Of a stretch of DNA of 64,000 nucleotides, positions 47,929-61,300 are shown piece after piece. The notes under the pieces were generated by a model that saw nothing but the letters and a program-made list of their open reading frames with translations, was not told where the DNA came from and ran no database searches. The stretch is from Setaria digitata (taxonomy: Eukaryota; Nematoda; Chromadorea; Rhabditida; Setariidae): NCBI GenBank assembly GCA_003640385.1, contig RCAB01000002.1, forward strand, positions 806,001-870,000. Reading direction: 5' to 3'. The position numbers were made by a program, and so were the translations under genes. Every line of letters begins with the position of its first letter. The first letter of the stretch is position 1.

Positions 47929-49352
47929 TTACTCTTTTTCTATCTTAGATGTCTTGCTAAGGTCACAAATTAAGCTCCAAATTGGTTGTACATCTTTCAA
48001 ACGACAAGCAATCTCTGGAATATTTTCTTTGTTCACGGACTCCAAAAACATTCCACCTGAAGAAGGAGTGAGTGGGATATTAGATCCAGATTGAATATTC
48101 GATACTTCTGTAGCAACTTCCATTGACAGTGATGTAATTTTTGGTGTCGTAGACATTGGTCCCTTATATTCGCTTCCGTGCCGTAATACTTGAGATTGAT
48201 AGCTATCATTCTGCATCACACCTGTAACTGCTAGTTTCTCAGTATTTTCTAAAGATGTCAATTCATCTTCCAAAGTAGTGCTTGGCAAATGAAAATAGGT
48301 GACATTTGAGGTGCTAACATCATAGATCGATGTCGTATACCAGAAAATTTGATCAACAGATGTTAATGTATTGGGTGTTAATGTTGCGAGTCGAAAAAAA
48401 CCTTTTCTCAGTGGTAATTCCATCGAATGTGTGGTATAGAGTTCTGGAACTTCTTCAGAACCTGTGTTTGAGACATCTTTGGTAAGCAAGCTGATAGTAG
48501 AGTGACCAGTGACTTCCGAACTGCCATCTGTGCTAACAATCGTGGAAGAGAGTGGGTTCATTCCTGCCTCAGATGAAATGCCGATCTGTCCGACTGTACT
48601 TGTGCTAACAGCTCCATCATGCCAAGCACCACTCTTTCGATTCTGAGAAGTTTCTTCATCTCGAGTTCCCGAACTATGTCGCTCACCCCATGTAATCTCT
48701 CTCCCGTTTATTTCAGTGGATTCGCCGTGAATTTCTCCGTTGAGTGCCTTCTCGACAGCTCCGGCGATATGCATCCTAGTGCTGCTGCCTTCACCAGTGA
48801 AGCTCGATTCATTACTAAGATCTGTGCTGGAGGACAAGACGACATTTAGACCACCTTCCACATTAACAGTAGCAGAACTTGTGTTGATGGCAAGGCTTAA
48901 ATCACTACTTAGTTCAGAACCTAGTCCTGAGCTGAATCCAGAACTAGAGAATGAGGTACTGCTCGAGTTTAAAGTTGCGTCGAATCCATGAACGGATTTG
49001 GAAACTGACTGTGTGGCTATGAGTTTCGTATATCCATGTTTCCTTGTTGTCAAAGGCGTAATTTCATGTGCATCGTCTTCAGAGGTCCTTGTTTCGTTAG
49101 CGCCATGTGATAAAAGAAACAGTCCTGGTATTTCAGATGTGCCATCATCATTTACATCGATAGCAACTTTGGAGGGATGAGAAGTAAGACCACTGAAATT
49201 ATCCATTTTCTGACAGTCCCTGACAAAGCCATCGAACCCGATTGTTACCACAGTTGTCTCGGAACGTCCCTGATCATCAGTTGCTCGAACAGTTATACAA
49301 TAGTTACTCTCTGTTTCTGTAGTTTGTATTTCTTTTTTCAACTTTACGGCAC
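47929..49352 (-). other. single 1.4-kb last exon: end of cadherin repeat plus Ser/Thr-rich tail
   Basis: It starts with GAVKLKK and YCITVRATDDQGRSETTVVTI, the second half of a cadherin repeat. About 400 residues rich in Ser, Thr, Gly, Glu and Asn follow (for example SSGFSSGLGSELSSDLSL), then a stop at 47929-47931. No hydrophobic membrane span or GPI-type tail is visible. The low-complexity stretch is likely O-glycosylated if secreted (inference). Confidence 0.75.
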
Positions 49353-52300
49353 CTGGAAATATTGCAGATCTTGACAACTGCTAGCTAAATACCTCATCAA
49401 CTACCTAGCATTTATGAATTCTTTCATGTGGCCAGTTTGAAAATTCAGCTGATGTAAAATTTAATGCAGGCCAATGAAAAAATGTACCCAATAAGAAATT
49501 CTCAAATTAGTTTGTTGATTTAGCAAAAGTAATTTTATCTCTTCGTAGCACTTCTTGCTTTATTAAACTCGGATGCAACCTGATTTTCTTAAATTTTAAA
49601 TGAGTATATGAGTTGAGATACTGAATGACAAATCTTACCAGTTTCAGGGTCTATACTGAAGTATTCAGTAGCTTTGCTGGAATTTGAATCAAGTTCATAA
49701 CGAATTTTTGACTGACTAGCCGAAATAGCTGTAATGCGAGCAATCTCGTCGCCGATGTGTGGCCAATTTTCAGTCACAAGTGGGACATTGTAAACAGGAA
49801 ATTCGAAACGCGGGCGAAGAAACAACTCTGAGTTACCGTATATTATTTCGTATTTGATGGATTCAGATACTGTTGATGGATTATCATCGATAAAGTGAAC
49901 AAATTCCTAAAATATATGTGTTTATGGGGTACTTCTGTTCTAGAATTTGTCCTATCATCTTTGGCATGAAGCCGAGAATCTCACCGTTCATTTTATCATT
50001 GGTGTGGTGATTGTGGTCTCATTTTTACTCCAATTCTGGATTTAAAATGGCTAAGAACTGTGAAAGAGAGCACCTGATTTCTTGTCAGATTTCAATAAAC
50101 TAGAAGAAATATCCAACTCTGCGGAGTAACGAAAACTGAATTTTATAGTAGACCTCCTGCAATGGCAAAATTCTTTGAAAATGACTTACGCCGGCATCAT
50201 CATCATTTGAGCTCCAAACATGTCGTAGATCGACGAGCTTCAATGAACTATCTTTGCCAACCTGATTCAGTCGCAATATTTCAAAATCATGTTCCAAATC
50301 AATAGGATATGGAACTCGTCCATAAAATGATGTAGGTTGTTGCTGTGGCTCACTGAGTCGAAATGAAGCAATCTGCTGCCGGAAAGGTTTCCCATCACTG
50401 GTGCCATTTTTCTCATTAACCTGGAAATTTCTTTTTTACAAAGTCACCTCAATACTCAACGACCTATATTGAAAGTGACATACGAACGAGATCATTTATT
50501 ACTTGGCCTTTTCACCTCTTCAAAACAAGTTCAAGTATTTAATGGTGGAGCAGCAAAATGTCATTTAAAAATAAATGACCAAAGAAAAGATTACATTGAT
50601 AGTGACCAATGGGGCGAGGGTACGCATTACTGTTTTTTCCATATCGTAGTAAAACAGTAAGGCTGAATTGGTCTGAAGCGAGATTAGAAATTTGTATGGC
50701 GAAATGAACTGACGGATAGTAAAAGTCTGCGTGTCCTCAAGTTCAATTAATTTTCCATCAACTGAAGCCGCCACTTTGAAGTCACGAATTTCCCCTCTCT
50801 GAAAATTTTTCATACGTAATATTTAATAGAAATAAAGCTCTTTTAAGACGTTCAACAAAGTATCCAACAAGGCATATACAAATATAAAATTGATTGCTCA
50901 AGTCTAAAACCATTCTCGAGCAAGTAACGTCTTCTTTAATTTCTTTATTCCTGTAGCATCATAAACATGCTATACTAAGTTTTTATAGGCGATCAAGAAA
51001 TTAACATGCAACTTTTGCCTGATTGACATCAGTCGAAATGTTGTACATAGCATGAACAGTTTTTCCAGAATCGATATTTGGAATCATGATGTGCAAATCG
51101 GATAGTACGTTACTTTCGATACCACTACCGCTAATCATGCTGCTGATTCGATAAGGCGTTAAATTTCCCACGATATCTTTTGATAGTAGTGCTATTCTAA
51201 TGTCCTCAATCCTGATATTCTTGAGATGAGAATAGCTGAAATTACAGAAAGGATAAATTCTTTATGAATTTGTATATTTTATTTTATTTTAACTGTTTCA
51301 ACATATTTCTAACTTTCATAACTGAACTGACAGTCTATTTATCAGTAATTAAATATATCAAAATTACCGAAGATATTTATAACTAGCACTTCGTGCACTA
51401 ATGTTATGATAGTACAATTTGTGGAACAACTTACGTGTTACGTGTCAAGAACATTAAATTACAACGTACCCAGTGTTCATGAAAGCGACAATCACGTTAA
51501 ATAGCAAAGAAGTATTTTGCCTATCCGAAACTGTCAAATTTGATATGAAATAATAAATCTTTAGTGATGGTCGAGGTCGAAATATTATCGTCTGTGTTGT
51601 TACTCGCTGAACACTTCTTCGATCTCTCAATGTAAATTCCAAAGAGAGAACTGCCTAAAATGTAAAGAAACTTTTTTCAAATGCAACAAATAGTACATAG
51701 AACGTTTTTTGCTGCTCTCATATTCGTCATAGTGACTATTGAACAATTCAAGAATGCATGAAGAAATGGCATTAAGCGTTTGCTCTTGGCAACTCCGAAA
51801 TATAGCTGTATCATACATACATCTCGAACATACTAATGGGCTAAGCATGTCTCGAAACGCTTAGGCATCCTAAAGCGAAACTTACGTAGTACAATAGGAT
51901 TTTTATTTCAATTCAATTTCCTTTTTATTTAGTTCTTTTGGATTCTTATTTAATTCCTTCACTATCTAGTAGAGTACCTGATATTCAGCTTCATAAATCA
52001 AGCGTTTATTTTTGACTGGTTTCAGATTCCACTTAGCAGTAAACGATGCATTTGGTGGTAATAAAGAAGTGCGACCAATGTCACCAATTCCGTCTAATAT
52101 AAGGGGTCCAGTGTGAAATTGCATAGGCATAGTATCAGTACGACTTGGAACCATTTCTAACGTTACTTTCACAAACTCCAGTGGTTCCTTCTGGAAGAAA
52201 AAATATTTGAGAAATTGACTATTCAAGCTCTAGATATATACTGTTGGCAAAAGTCATGATTGTCCTGATTAGAGAAAAGTCTGAAAAAGACTTTGGGCTA

Positions 52301-55300
52301 CCGGCATCATCAGCACGAGCACCATCACTCAATTTAATGAAGGAATTTATTATCTGATAGAAGAACTTTACGTTAAACGGGATATGTAAACTTATCAAGT
52401 AATGTTTACTTTAATTTAAATATTATTCAGAGTTTGCGGTTCAGCCTGCCTATTCTCATTATATAATTTGAATTTCGAACCTTCTTGTTGATAACTTTCA
52501 GTTTGATATGAAATTCATTGCTTTCATATGGTTTTTCTGGAGTTATTAAAGTGTAAGCATAAGCGCAAATGTCTTCATCATCATTTATTAACTTCAAAGT
52601 TGGTTTTATGTTTGACACATCCTCCAACGACCATGATAATAATCTCCCCAAGTAATCGTGAAGTAACGTGAATGGATTGTCAGCACCGTACTAGAATTTA
52701 CCTCTATATAATTATATATATAATTATTCAGTTGTGATTCAACTGATTCAGTGTGAAAATTGTGAAGTTATTAAAGCATAAGTATAAGAGGAAACGTCTT
52801 TTTTTTTTAAGTTTCTTCCTCACTAGTTGCATTAAAATGGTCTTTCGAGCTTTCCGAAACTGATCCTTCAATGAAACTAAACAGTCATTCCATATGTTAG
52901 TAGCTTTAAACATCTAAAAAATGAGATCTCGATCACCATGGATACCTGTCTTGCGAGTGTTTTCAGTCGATCTGATCGAATAATCATTTCTCGAGCATCA
53001 GTAAATTTCATGCCTGAAAAATTTGTTTCCGAGAAAGGACCTAAGGACATAGACCACTCGGTAACTGTAGCATTCCAATGGTGAGCCAAATTCACGCCTC
53101 CTTTTTCGCCTTAAAGAAAAGTAAAGACCATAAAACCAGTTCGAGAAAAAATAGAATAAATCGAAACTTGAAATAACCAAAGTCGTTTAGCAAGTTTTAA
53201 GACGATAAATTGTTCTAATCGCCTATTTACTTTTATCCAGTGTCAGCTACAACATCTATCTGTGCAAACGAAAAAGTCACTTTTTAATTTTCTGAATTCA
53301 GTTTGGCTGATTGTCAGCCCACCCTCCGAATAATCAGATATGCTTTCAAAAAATTTGTCGAACCATTGCATATCATTAATTTCTTCGAAATACTTGAATG
53401 GCAGTAATACCTGTAAGGATCTTATAAGTAATTTTGAAAGCATGAATTTTCCTGTTGACCCAATCTTTTTTAGAGTAACTTTTCTTTGTAATAAGAAAGT
53501 CGTTAAAGAATCTGCAGCCTAAGACCATTATGAAAATTACTAGTAATACCCTATAGCATGCAGGTTGCAGAAAGACACTAAGACACTTGACTTGAAGTGT
53601 AAAAACAGTAAGTTTAGGAAAGATTGCAGTATTTTGTGCAATTATAAACTAACGTTAAGCTGTTCGAAAAAAGCACTGTAAAGACTAATGGTATCCACCG
53701 TTTGTGATGCTAATACTTTAAGAATTGGAAAATGCTTTTGCAATATGCCATCTGCATATTCATTCACCATTGAAAACTAAAAACTTGAAAACTATTAGAC
53801 GAGAAAAAAAATTAAAAAAAAAACTATTTTGTCATACATATTTCAAATCCTATGAAGGCGATAAAAAAGACACTAAAAATCTAGTGTGGCAATATAATAA
53901 AACTGTTCTAGTAACATCATAGACACCTAGAATGCAAAGTTATATTTCTATAACCAGAGCGATTAGAACTTGCGATCTTATTTTAACATAGTTAAAAAGG
54001 TTGAATTTTAATAATTTTTAGATAGAAATAAGAAATCATCCCAAATATTTTTGTTTTTAAAATATTTTAACCTTAAAAGAGCAATGCCGACAAATATTAA
54101 AAAGATAAAAGCTGCTGTCTGATTAAAATTTAATTACCTGGTCGAAAAACTGTGTGTGCTGTTGACTTCTCCATGGTGGCCTATTCTTGGTGAAGCGTCG
54201 TTGCCGTGAAATCGGGCATTTATTGTCCAGTGATGAAGCACATCTGACAGACTATTTCAATAACAGCCTATTTTAGACAGATGTCAAGAGTCATTTTCCT
54301 GATGTTTTCGAGACATCACTATAGAAGCTTTCCCTAGGAGGTATGCTATTCCCCAGCACAGCATACATTTTGAGCACAAGAAAGGGTACAGTTAACAGGG
54401 GAACGAAAATCCGGAAACAATTTTGTTGGTAGCAGCTGCAACACTTTACCTAAGCAGTTCTTCCATTCTCCGGAAATCGACCCCAGCGGCACGACACTCC
54501 GCCATCATCACAATGAACATTGCTGTGGTCTGCAGTGATACTGTATCATCCGGGATGTATCGCCAGGAAGTCCCACAACTTACCAGTGAGACATATTGTC
54601 TGCGACAACGTTCTCTTGTCTTCATGGCACAATTGCAGTGGATAGTAGTTTTGGTCCAGATTGATTCTTCTTTCGGTGCAGCTTGCAAACCAGCTAGAGT
54701 TAGATTTTCCTCTTATTTCTCTCTAAGAACCTTTGACCAGTGATAACCTTTAACATATTTCCCTAATGATATCAATATTTATGAAATGTTTAAAAAGCTA
54801 GTAAATTTCTAGAAATATACATTGCCACTGATAACAATGGGATATTATTAAAAACTTCAGAAAATAAAAACGAAGGAAAGGAAAATATGAATATTGATTT
54901 GTGAGTGTTGTTCGAGAAAATTGAGTAACCTTGGCAGAGATGAACCTTATCATTCCGTTCATTCCTATTATCAACCAGAATTATAACGTTTCGTACGTAA
55001 TTGAGCATCGATTTTGGTACCATATAAATGTATGGTATTTGTAAAGCAAAAACAGTACATGCGGCGAAATTTCTTGTTTGATTTGATACAGGCCACAATT
55101 TACACGTCATGTGATATCCATCCCCAAGTCCTATTCCATTTTTAAGATCAGCCTAAAGATTCATTGTGTCCTAACTAGGTCAAATTTTCCTCCGTTCTAA
55201 TTAAAAAGAAAAAAAAAAAACGTTTTCGTCCCACTTGCATCTAATTTCTGAACATAAAATTCGAACAAACCGTTGCAAGAGTAAACGGAAGATGTTCGTC

Positions 55301-58300
55301 GTGAATTTCAACTGAAGGCAAAACAGCGATATTATCAGTTGCACCATCCAAATCACTACTGACTAACAATTTCACTTCTTTTGCATCGTTTTGAGGTGCC
55401 ATTATTGCGGACGGTGTAAAATGGAGTTTAGGAAATGGCACCTATAAAAGTTTCACATAAATATATTAACAAAAGAAGTCGCCTTCACTTACAGTTCTGA
55501 ACAAACTTCAGTTAAAAGCCATATAACTATTTTGAACTATTTTGAAGTACTGTAAACTCATGCAAACACAAAATATGGTTAGAAGGACTAGTTTATAATA
55601 AGAACATTAAAATGTGAAACATCATTCTAACTATATTTTCAAAAATTAAAATATCTTGGAAATTGCAAATTCAAAAAATTTAAAGGTCAAAACTTGTACC
55701 TTTCGCCCTTCATCAGTTTCCTCCACTAATAACCTTCCATCTTCAACTACCGGTGAATAAGGTGAACAAATCGGTAAAAATACTACTAATGAGGAATTTA
55801 TAAATGACGGCTGAAATCAGACTCAAATATTACTTGCTTAGCAGTTGAAGTCGAAAAAGATGAGACTTTTAGGAAATTTCAGTTTTTGACAAAGGTGTAT
55901 ACCTGAACGATCATGGCGACTGATACATGATTTGGTGACATAATAGTAAGCTGATAGATTCCTTCGACAATCGAAAAGGATACAGCAGATTCTGTGAGAT
56001 GATTTAAAACAATTATTTAATTATAGTAAGAAATATTACTTCTACTAACATGGAACAAGAATTGAGATTACAGAGTTAATGATAACTTCGTTGCACTGAG
56101 TTTTCTCAAAGTCCAGATGACGATTCAATTAGTTGCAGAGCAATCAACAAATCCGTTCTTCAACGTTATAAGAAACTACTATTCTTTCCTATTAGCACCA
56201 AAAAAAGCCGTTTTTTCCAGTGAATTGCTATTACCATTAGCCTTTATGCGTCTTCTAACGTCGTAGCCAAGTACGTCATTCCGAAGTATTACTTCCGCAT
56301 CATCAACAACGTGAGTTGAGTCTAATACAGTTAATTCATCGCTTACTGACACGTGAAAGTCGAATAACTTTGGTGCTGCATAGCTGCGGTATGGTATCGT
56401 AAGTAATTGCTGTAAGTGATTACTTCACATGAAAAAATTATGGAAAAACTATTAAAATTTATTATTTGCGCCATCATAGTAGCATCGCACTGAGGTACAG
56501 ATGTCCTGAATAATGTTCATATCTTTTAAATGATTTTATGCTGATGTAAGCACCTTTCGTTAAAAGGAAGCAGCACCTTATTATCCTCGAATAAGATCAA
56601 GTCACCAGCAGTCGAAAAATTTCCAACTAGCGACCGATAGCTGAGAAAGAGTGTAAGTGTTGATTCCGGACTGCTGAATTCCGCAGTATTTTGTAGTAAT
56701 GGATTGGTGAACACCAGAAATAGGAAACCGTCGCCAGGTTGAATGGAAATTCGTGGTGTGGTGACGAATTGATAGCCTTCTTTATTTATAATTTCAACCT
56801 GCAAAATAATGGCGAGTAAATCGGTAATCGTCAAGTGCCTATTCAATCAGTACTAGGATGACGCAGGTAAATTGACTGGGAAATCAGAACAAAGAAGAAA
56901 GAATTTCTCTTTATGTCGAAATTTAATTTTCTAGAAACTTTACTGAATAGACAAAGCGACCTTGATAATTTTTGGTGATATTTCTGGATTGGTTGAAATA
57001 AGTATTTCCGATGGATATGATATAAACAATGACCTTTCACGGTCGACTTCTACTTGTTGTCTAAAAGTTTAAATGATTTTAAAGTGGCTGCTAGCGCTTT
57101 ATTAAACTGTCATCATAAAAGAATTTCAAATAGATTTCTAGAAAAAAAAAAAACAAATGAACATTTAGTGTTTGTGTTTAATGAAGAAGTAACATTGTAC
57201 TTGAATTATTAAACCTGATCAATTTGTTAAGCGTTTTACTGCACTTGAATTGCAAAGTAAGAGTAGTGTCATCGAGTGTGGTGCCAGGAGCAAATGTAAC
57301 TTTCATTTTCTTTGACTCGCCGATCGCTATAGGTTCTAACAACTGAAAATTTAAATTTTTAAAAAGTGTGAAGGATTTGTTTTAAGAAAGGGAACTTGGA
57401 ATAAAACTTGATAGATATGAATTTTAAAAATATTCAACTTGAAAAGGAAGAAAATACCGATGAATTTGATGTCTTCTCATTTCGATTATATTTTTTGATT
57501 GAAAGTCTTCAGAAGTTCATTTCAGAGAAATGCTTTTTCAAATTATTGATTTACTAAGAGATAATTGATTTATCTTATTACGTTTTCTTTCCTAAATGTA
57601 AATGGTTTAAACCTTCTCATATTTCACAACTTGTATTTTATCGCGCGGTGTGATTAGCTCCAACTGACAGTTCACAAGCTCTTCTCCACCATCATTTTTC
57701 AGCTGATAATCTGCATTAACCTGTTCACCAAGTTTCATTTTTATCTTAGGAGCATATTCAATGTTAAAAGCAGGCACAGCCCAAGTTGCATTATTAGATG
57801 GACTAGTGGTATCAGGTTTCGCTGCACCAGGATGTACTGCGATCTGCAAATTGATCATCATTTCAGTAAAGTTTGTGATATTATCAATAGTTATTGAGAA
57901 CCATAAGCTGCTATTATTTAAAGAACAATCCATAACTGCTGATAATATTTTCCTCAACAATTACTTCTTTCAACTCGGTCTTTTGTTAAAACCTTCCTTT
58001 TCAAATTCACTCATTCCATCTAATTTATAAACTTCCAGTGGACAGGAATGTGTTTTAGAAAACCGAAAAACACAAAACTTGGCAGAGTAAATTGAAAAGA
58101 ACCATAAATATGAAAGCGGTAGGAAGAATGAGAAACTGGTCAATGAGTTAGGAACAGCAACAGACCACTGAGGTCGAGATTGCTTCATCGGATGGATAAT
58201 ATTTAAACTGGAAGTAACCATCAGCCGTACTTGTTGTGGTACCATTCTCAACTAGTTCACTGTTCTGATAAACAAGGATTCTTACCGGTACTCTGCTCAT

Positions 58301-61300
58301 AACCTGCAGTGGCTTTGTTAAAAACTCACAGTACAAGCGATTAATTAGATAAACTTCTCCCGAAACAATTATAGACAAGTATTTGTTTGATAAAAAAGTT
58401 TGAGTTTCGTTGGATATTTTGGAAAAGTAGAGCTTAATGTGTTAATGAGTACTTGGAATAAAAACCAACTTTTGCATTGTATTTAACGATTCCATTAATT
58501 AGTTTCATATTTGAGTCATCAACACTTTCCACTTTAGTAATCACTGGGATATACATCGGCTTAACGGTTACATTCCAACTAATTACGCATCCCCCGGTAG
58601 CCGATGCAGCAGTAACGTTTATAGCATATGGACGATCACGTCCGATTGGCTGTGCCCAAAATACCACACCGTTCGGGTAAACTACCAAACCGTTTGCGTC
58701 GGTTTCGACAGTGAAGATCGTATTCTCTTGCTGAACATAGAAGGACGGCAATTGCGAAAATTATTTAGTTTGTACTAATTAGAAGTAGCAAAATTTTTAG
58801 CACCCATTTCATCAGAGAGTTTTAAGAAAATTATTTTCTAGAAACAATTTCCAGAGCATGAGTCAGTATGAATTATAATTAAATTAGCAAACGTAAAGAG
58901 ATTAAAACGAAAATGTCTTATTAAGTACAAGCAGGATTTAGTTTGTCGCTTAATTACGAAATTCAATTGATATGAATTTATAAATTACTTCCATCTTCTT
59001 TTAAGAGTTCCAAGTAAACCTGAATAGGCATTTTGACTGTATATGGTTCATTCTCCAAAGCTTCTACCAGTTTTTCATTTCTCAGAATTTCACGATCCAA
59101 TTTCGGCAAATTTTTTGTCTGGAAAATAAATTTTAAAAAAAGATTTTGCAGAGAAACTTTAGCATTACAAGCTCAGCATGACAACTTAAGAGTCATTTAT
59201 TTTCAAGAGATTCTTTTTTAAACTCTTCATGAAGTCCTCCACTTACTAAAATCATTTCAAATAAATTTTCCCACTGCTTAAGCTAGGAATCTCGATTTAT
59301 TTTTAGCTAAAATTTTAACGGTAAGTCATGTTGCTCGAATAACGCTATGTGTCGAATTTTTGGTCTATCAGACGAATTGTCACTTTAAGATCAACGGGTG
59401 TAACGTCTACCTGCTCACAAAATAAGCCAGCACGACCTGCTGGGCATATACAAACTGCGCCCACACAGTAGCCCTTACAGTCTACATTACTGCATTCATT
59501 GTACAGAGTAAAATGTATCTGCAAATATAATGATATTTAAAAAAATGTTTGAACTTGGCTCGAAGTGAAATGAACTGAACTAAAGACTAATCCGAATGTT
59601 TCTCAACACTTCCTGTTGCTATAACATTAGCGCGGTAACTATCAATACAAGTATTGAGTATATCCAATAATAAAATCAAATTATGCGCACCAAACGTTTG
59701 TCAAGAAAAGGAACAGCTTTATCAGAACCATGCGGTATGATATTGAACAGGTAACGGCCTGGTTTGGCTAAGGCTGGGATTGTACAATGGACTAATGACG
59801 ATGAAATATAAAAACCAGCGGATGCTGTACTGCCGTACAGGCATGTATAACGCTTTGATGGCACGCTGAAAATCCGATTGTGTTTCGATTTTAATATAAC
59901 TTTTTGCAGTTAATTTAATCAATTGTTGCGCAACAAAAAATTACAGAGCAATTAAATGGCTACAGTACTGAAAAGAGATGTAATCGCTAAGAGTCTGTAG
60001 GACATTTTGGGATTTTCCAATGTCTCGAAGGCTCCAAGCCACGCAGCAACTCTACTGCAAATACTGCTATACTTTTCTCGGATATTATAAGAATCTCAAG
60101 AGATGTATCCTTTCCTGTCGTTACATATTCCTTCACCACAAAAAAATTTAAATTTACACTTACAAAGGTAAATCATTGCCATAAACTAAAATATCTTCGT
60201 TCTTCTGATGGATTCCAGCAGCTGTTGGTAAGACAAACAACACGACAGACATCACATCACATTTCTCGGTGGTGCAAATATCGCAGCTTGGCCCAGTCCA
60301 ACCACCTCGACATTCGCAACTTCTAAATCATTGATGATTGTTGCTTAAGATAGTCAAAGAGACAGTATTGAAATTCAGAAACTTAGAGCTTCTTCATCTA
60401 ATTAGTTTTTAGATGTTCTGACCGATATTTCCTTCTCAACAGATTTCATCCCATTCTTATCGCCCACTTATCACGCACATATCATCAATAACGAAATACT
60501 ATTGTCCATTTTGTCAATTCATTTTTTCCTATTTTCTCCAGTATGGTATTATACTTTCCATCCAAGCATTTACAAATTTAATCTTTAATTTAAATATTTA
60601 AACTTTTCATTTGCATCTGATAGCAAAGAATCCAGACGATTTTTCATTTCTCCTGCTAGCATACTTCAGGGAATATCAGATCAAGAATAAAATGTTTGCA
60701 CAGAAGTCCTTTAGGCGATTTCTCAAAATCTTACCACAATTAGTGGTTTTTTTAGTCAGGTTTTGCTACTTTCTCACTTCAAGCTCTTTCATACGGTCCT
60801 TTATCACTTGTTTAATATATTATCTCCTATCATTTACAAAAATTTGAAATTGCAATATGCTGCCACAGCTTTTTCTCAGTTCAAATACAAAATATGCACA
60901 GATGTCAGCAAAACTTTCCAGTTGACTATTTCACGAAATCAATTAAACTGGAATTTTGCTTTATCAAGTAACTTTTTCGAAGTAAGGTATTGCTCGTCTC
61001 TTTTTATCTGCTCCACCAGTAAGTCCAAAATGCAAACAGGTTGAGGACTTATCATAGTTAAAAATAACGAAATTATGGAACGGATGAAAACTCATCTATA
61101 TTTATTCTAGTAATTTCTTACGTAAAGTTTGCACTGCAATATAGTGCAAGACATAAGACTTATAAACCTTGTATTCGGATTGCAACTTCCGTGAACACAC
61201 TTGGAACCACAAAGGTCACAGGTTGGAACCTGACAGATTGAACAATCGTCCCCAGTGAATCCGGGAGAACATTCACACATCTGAGGTTGGACGCAGACAC

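Noticed and set aside
58304..58378. Open stretch SGEVYLINRLYCEF upstream of exon 15 of the giant gene
   Set aside because: The phase only works if exon 15 starts at 58303 after CTGCAG, leaving this as intron.
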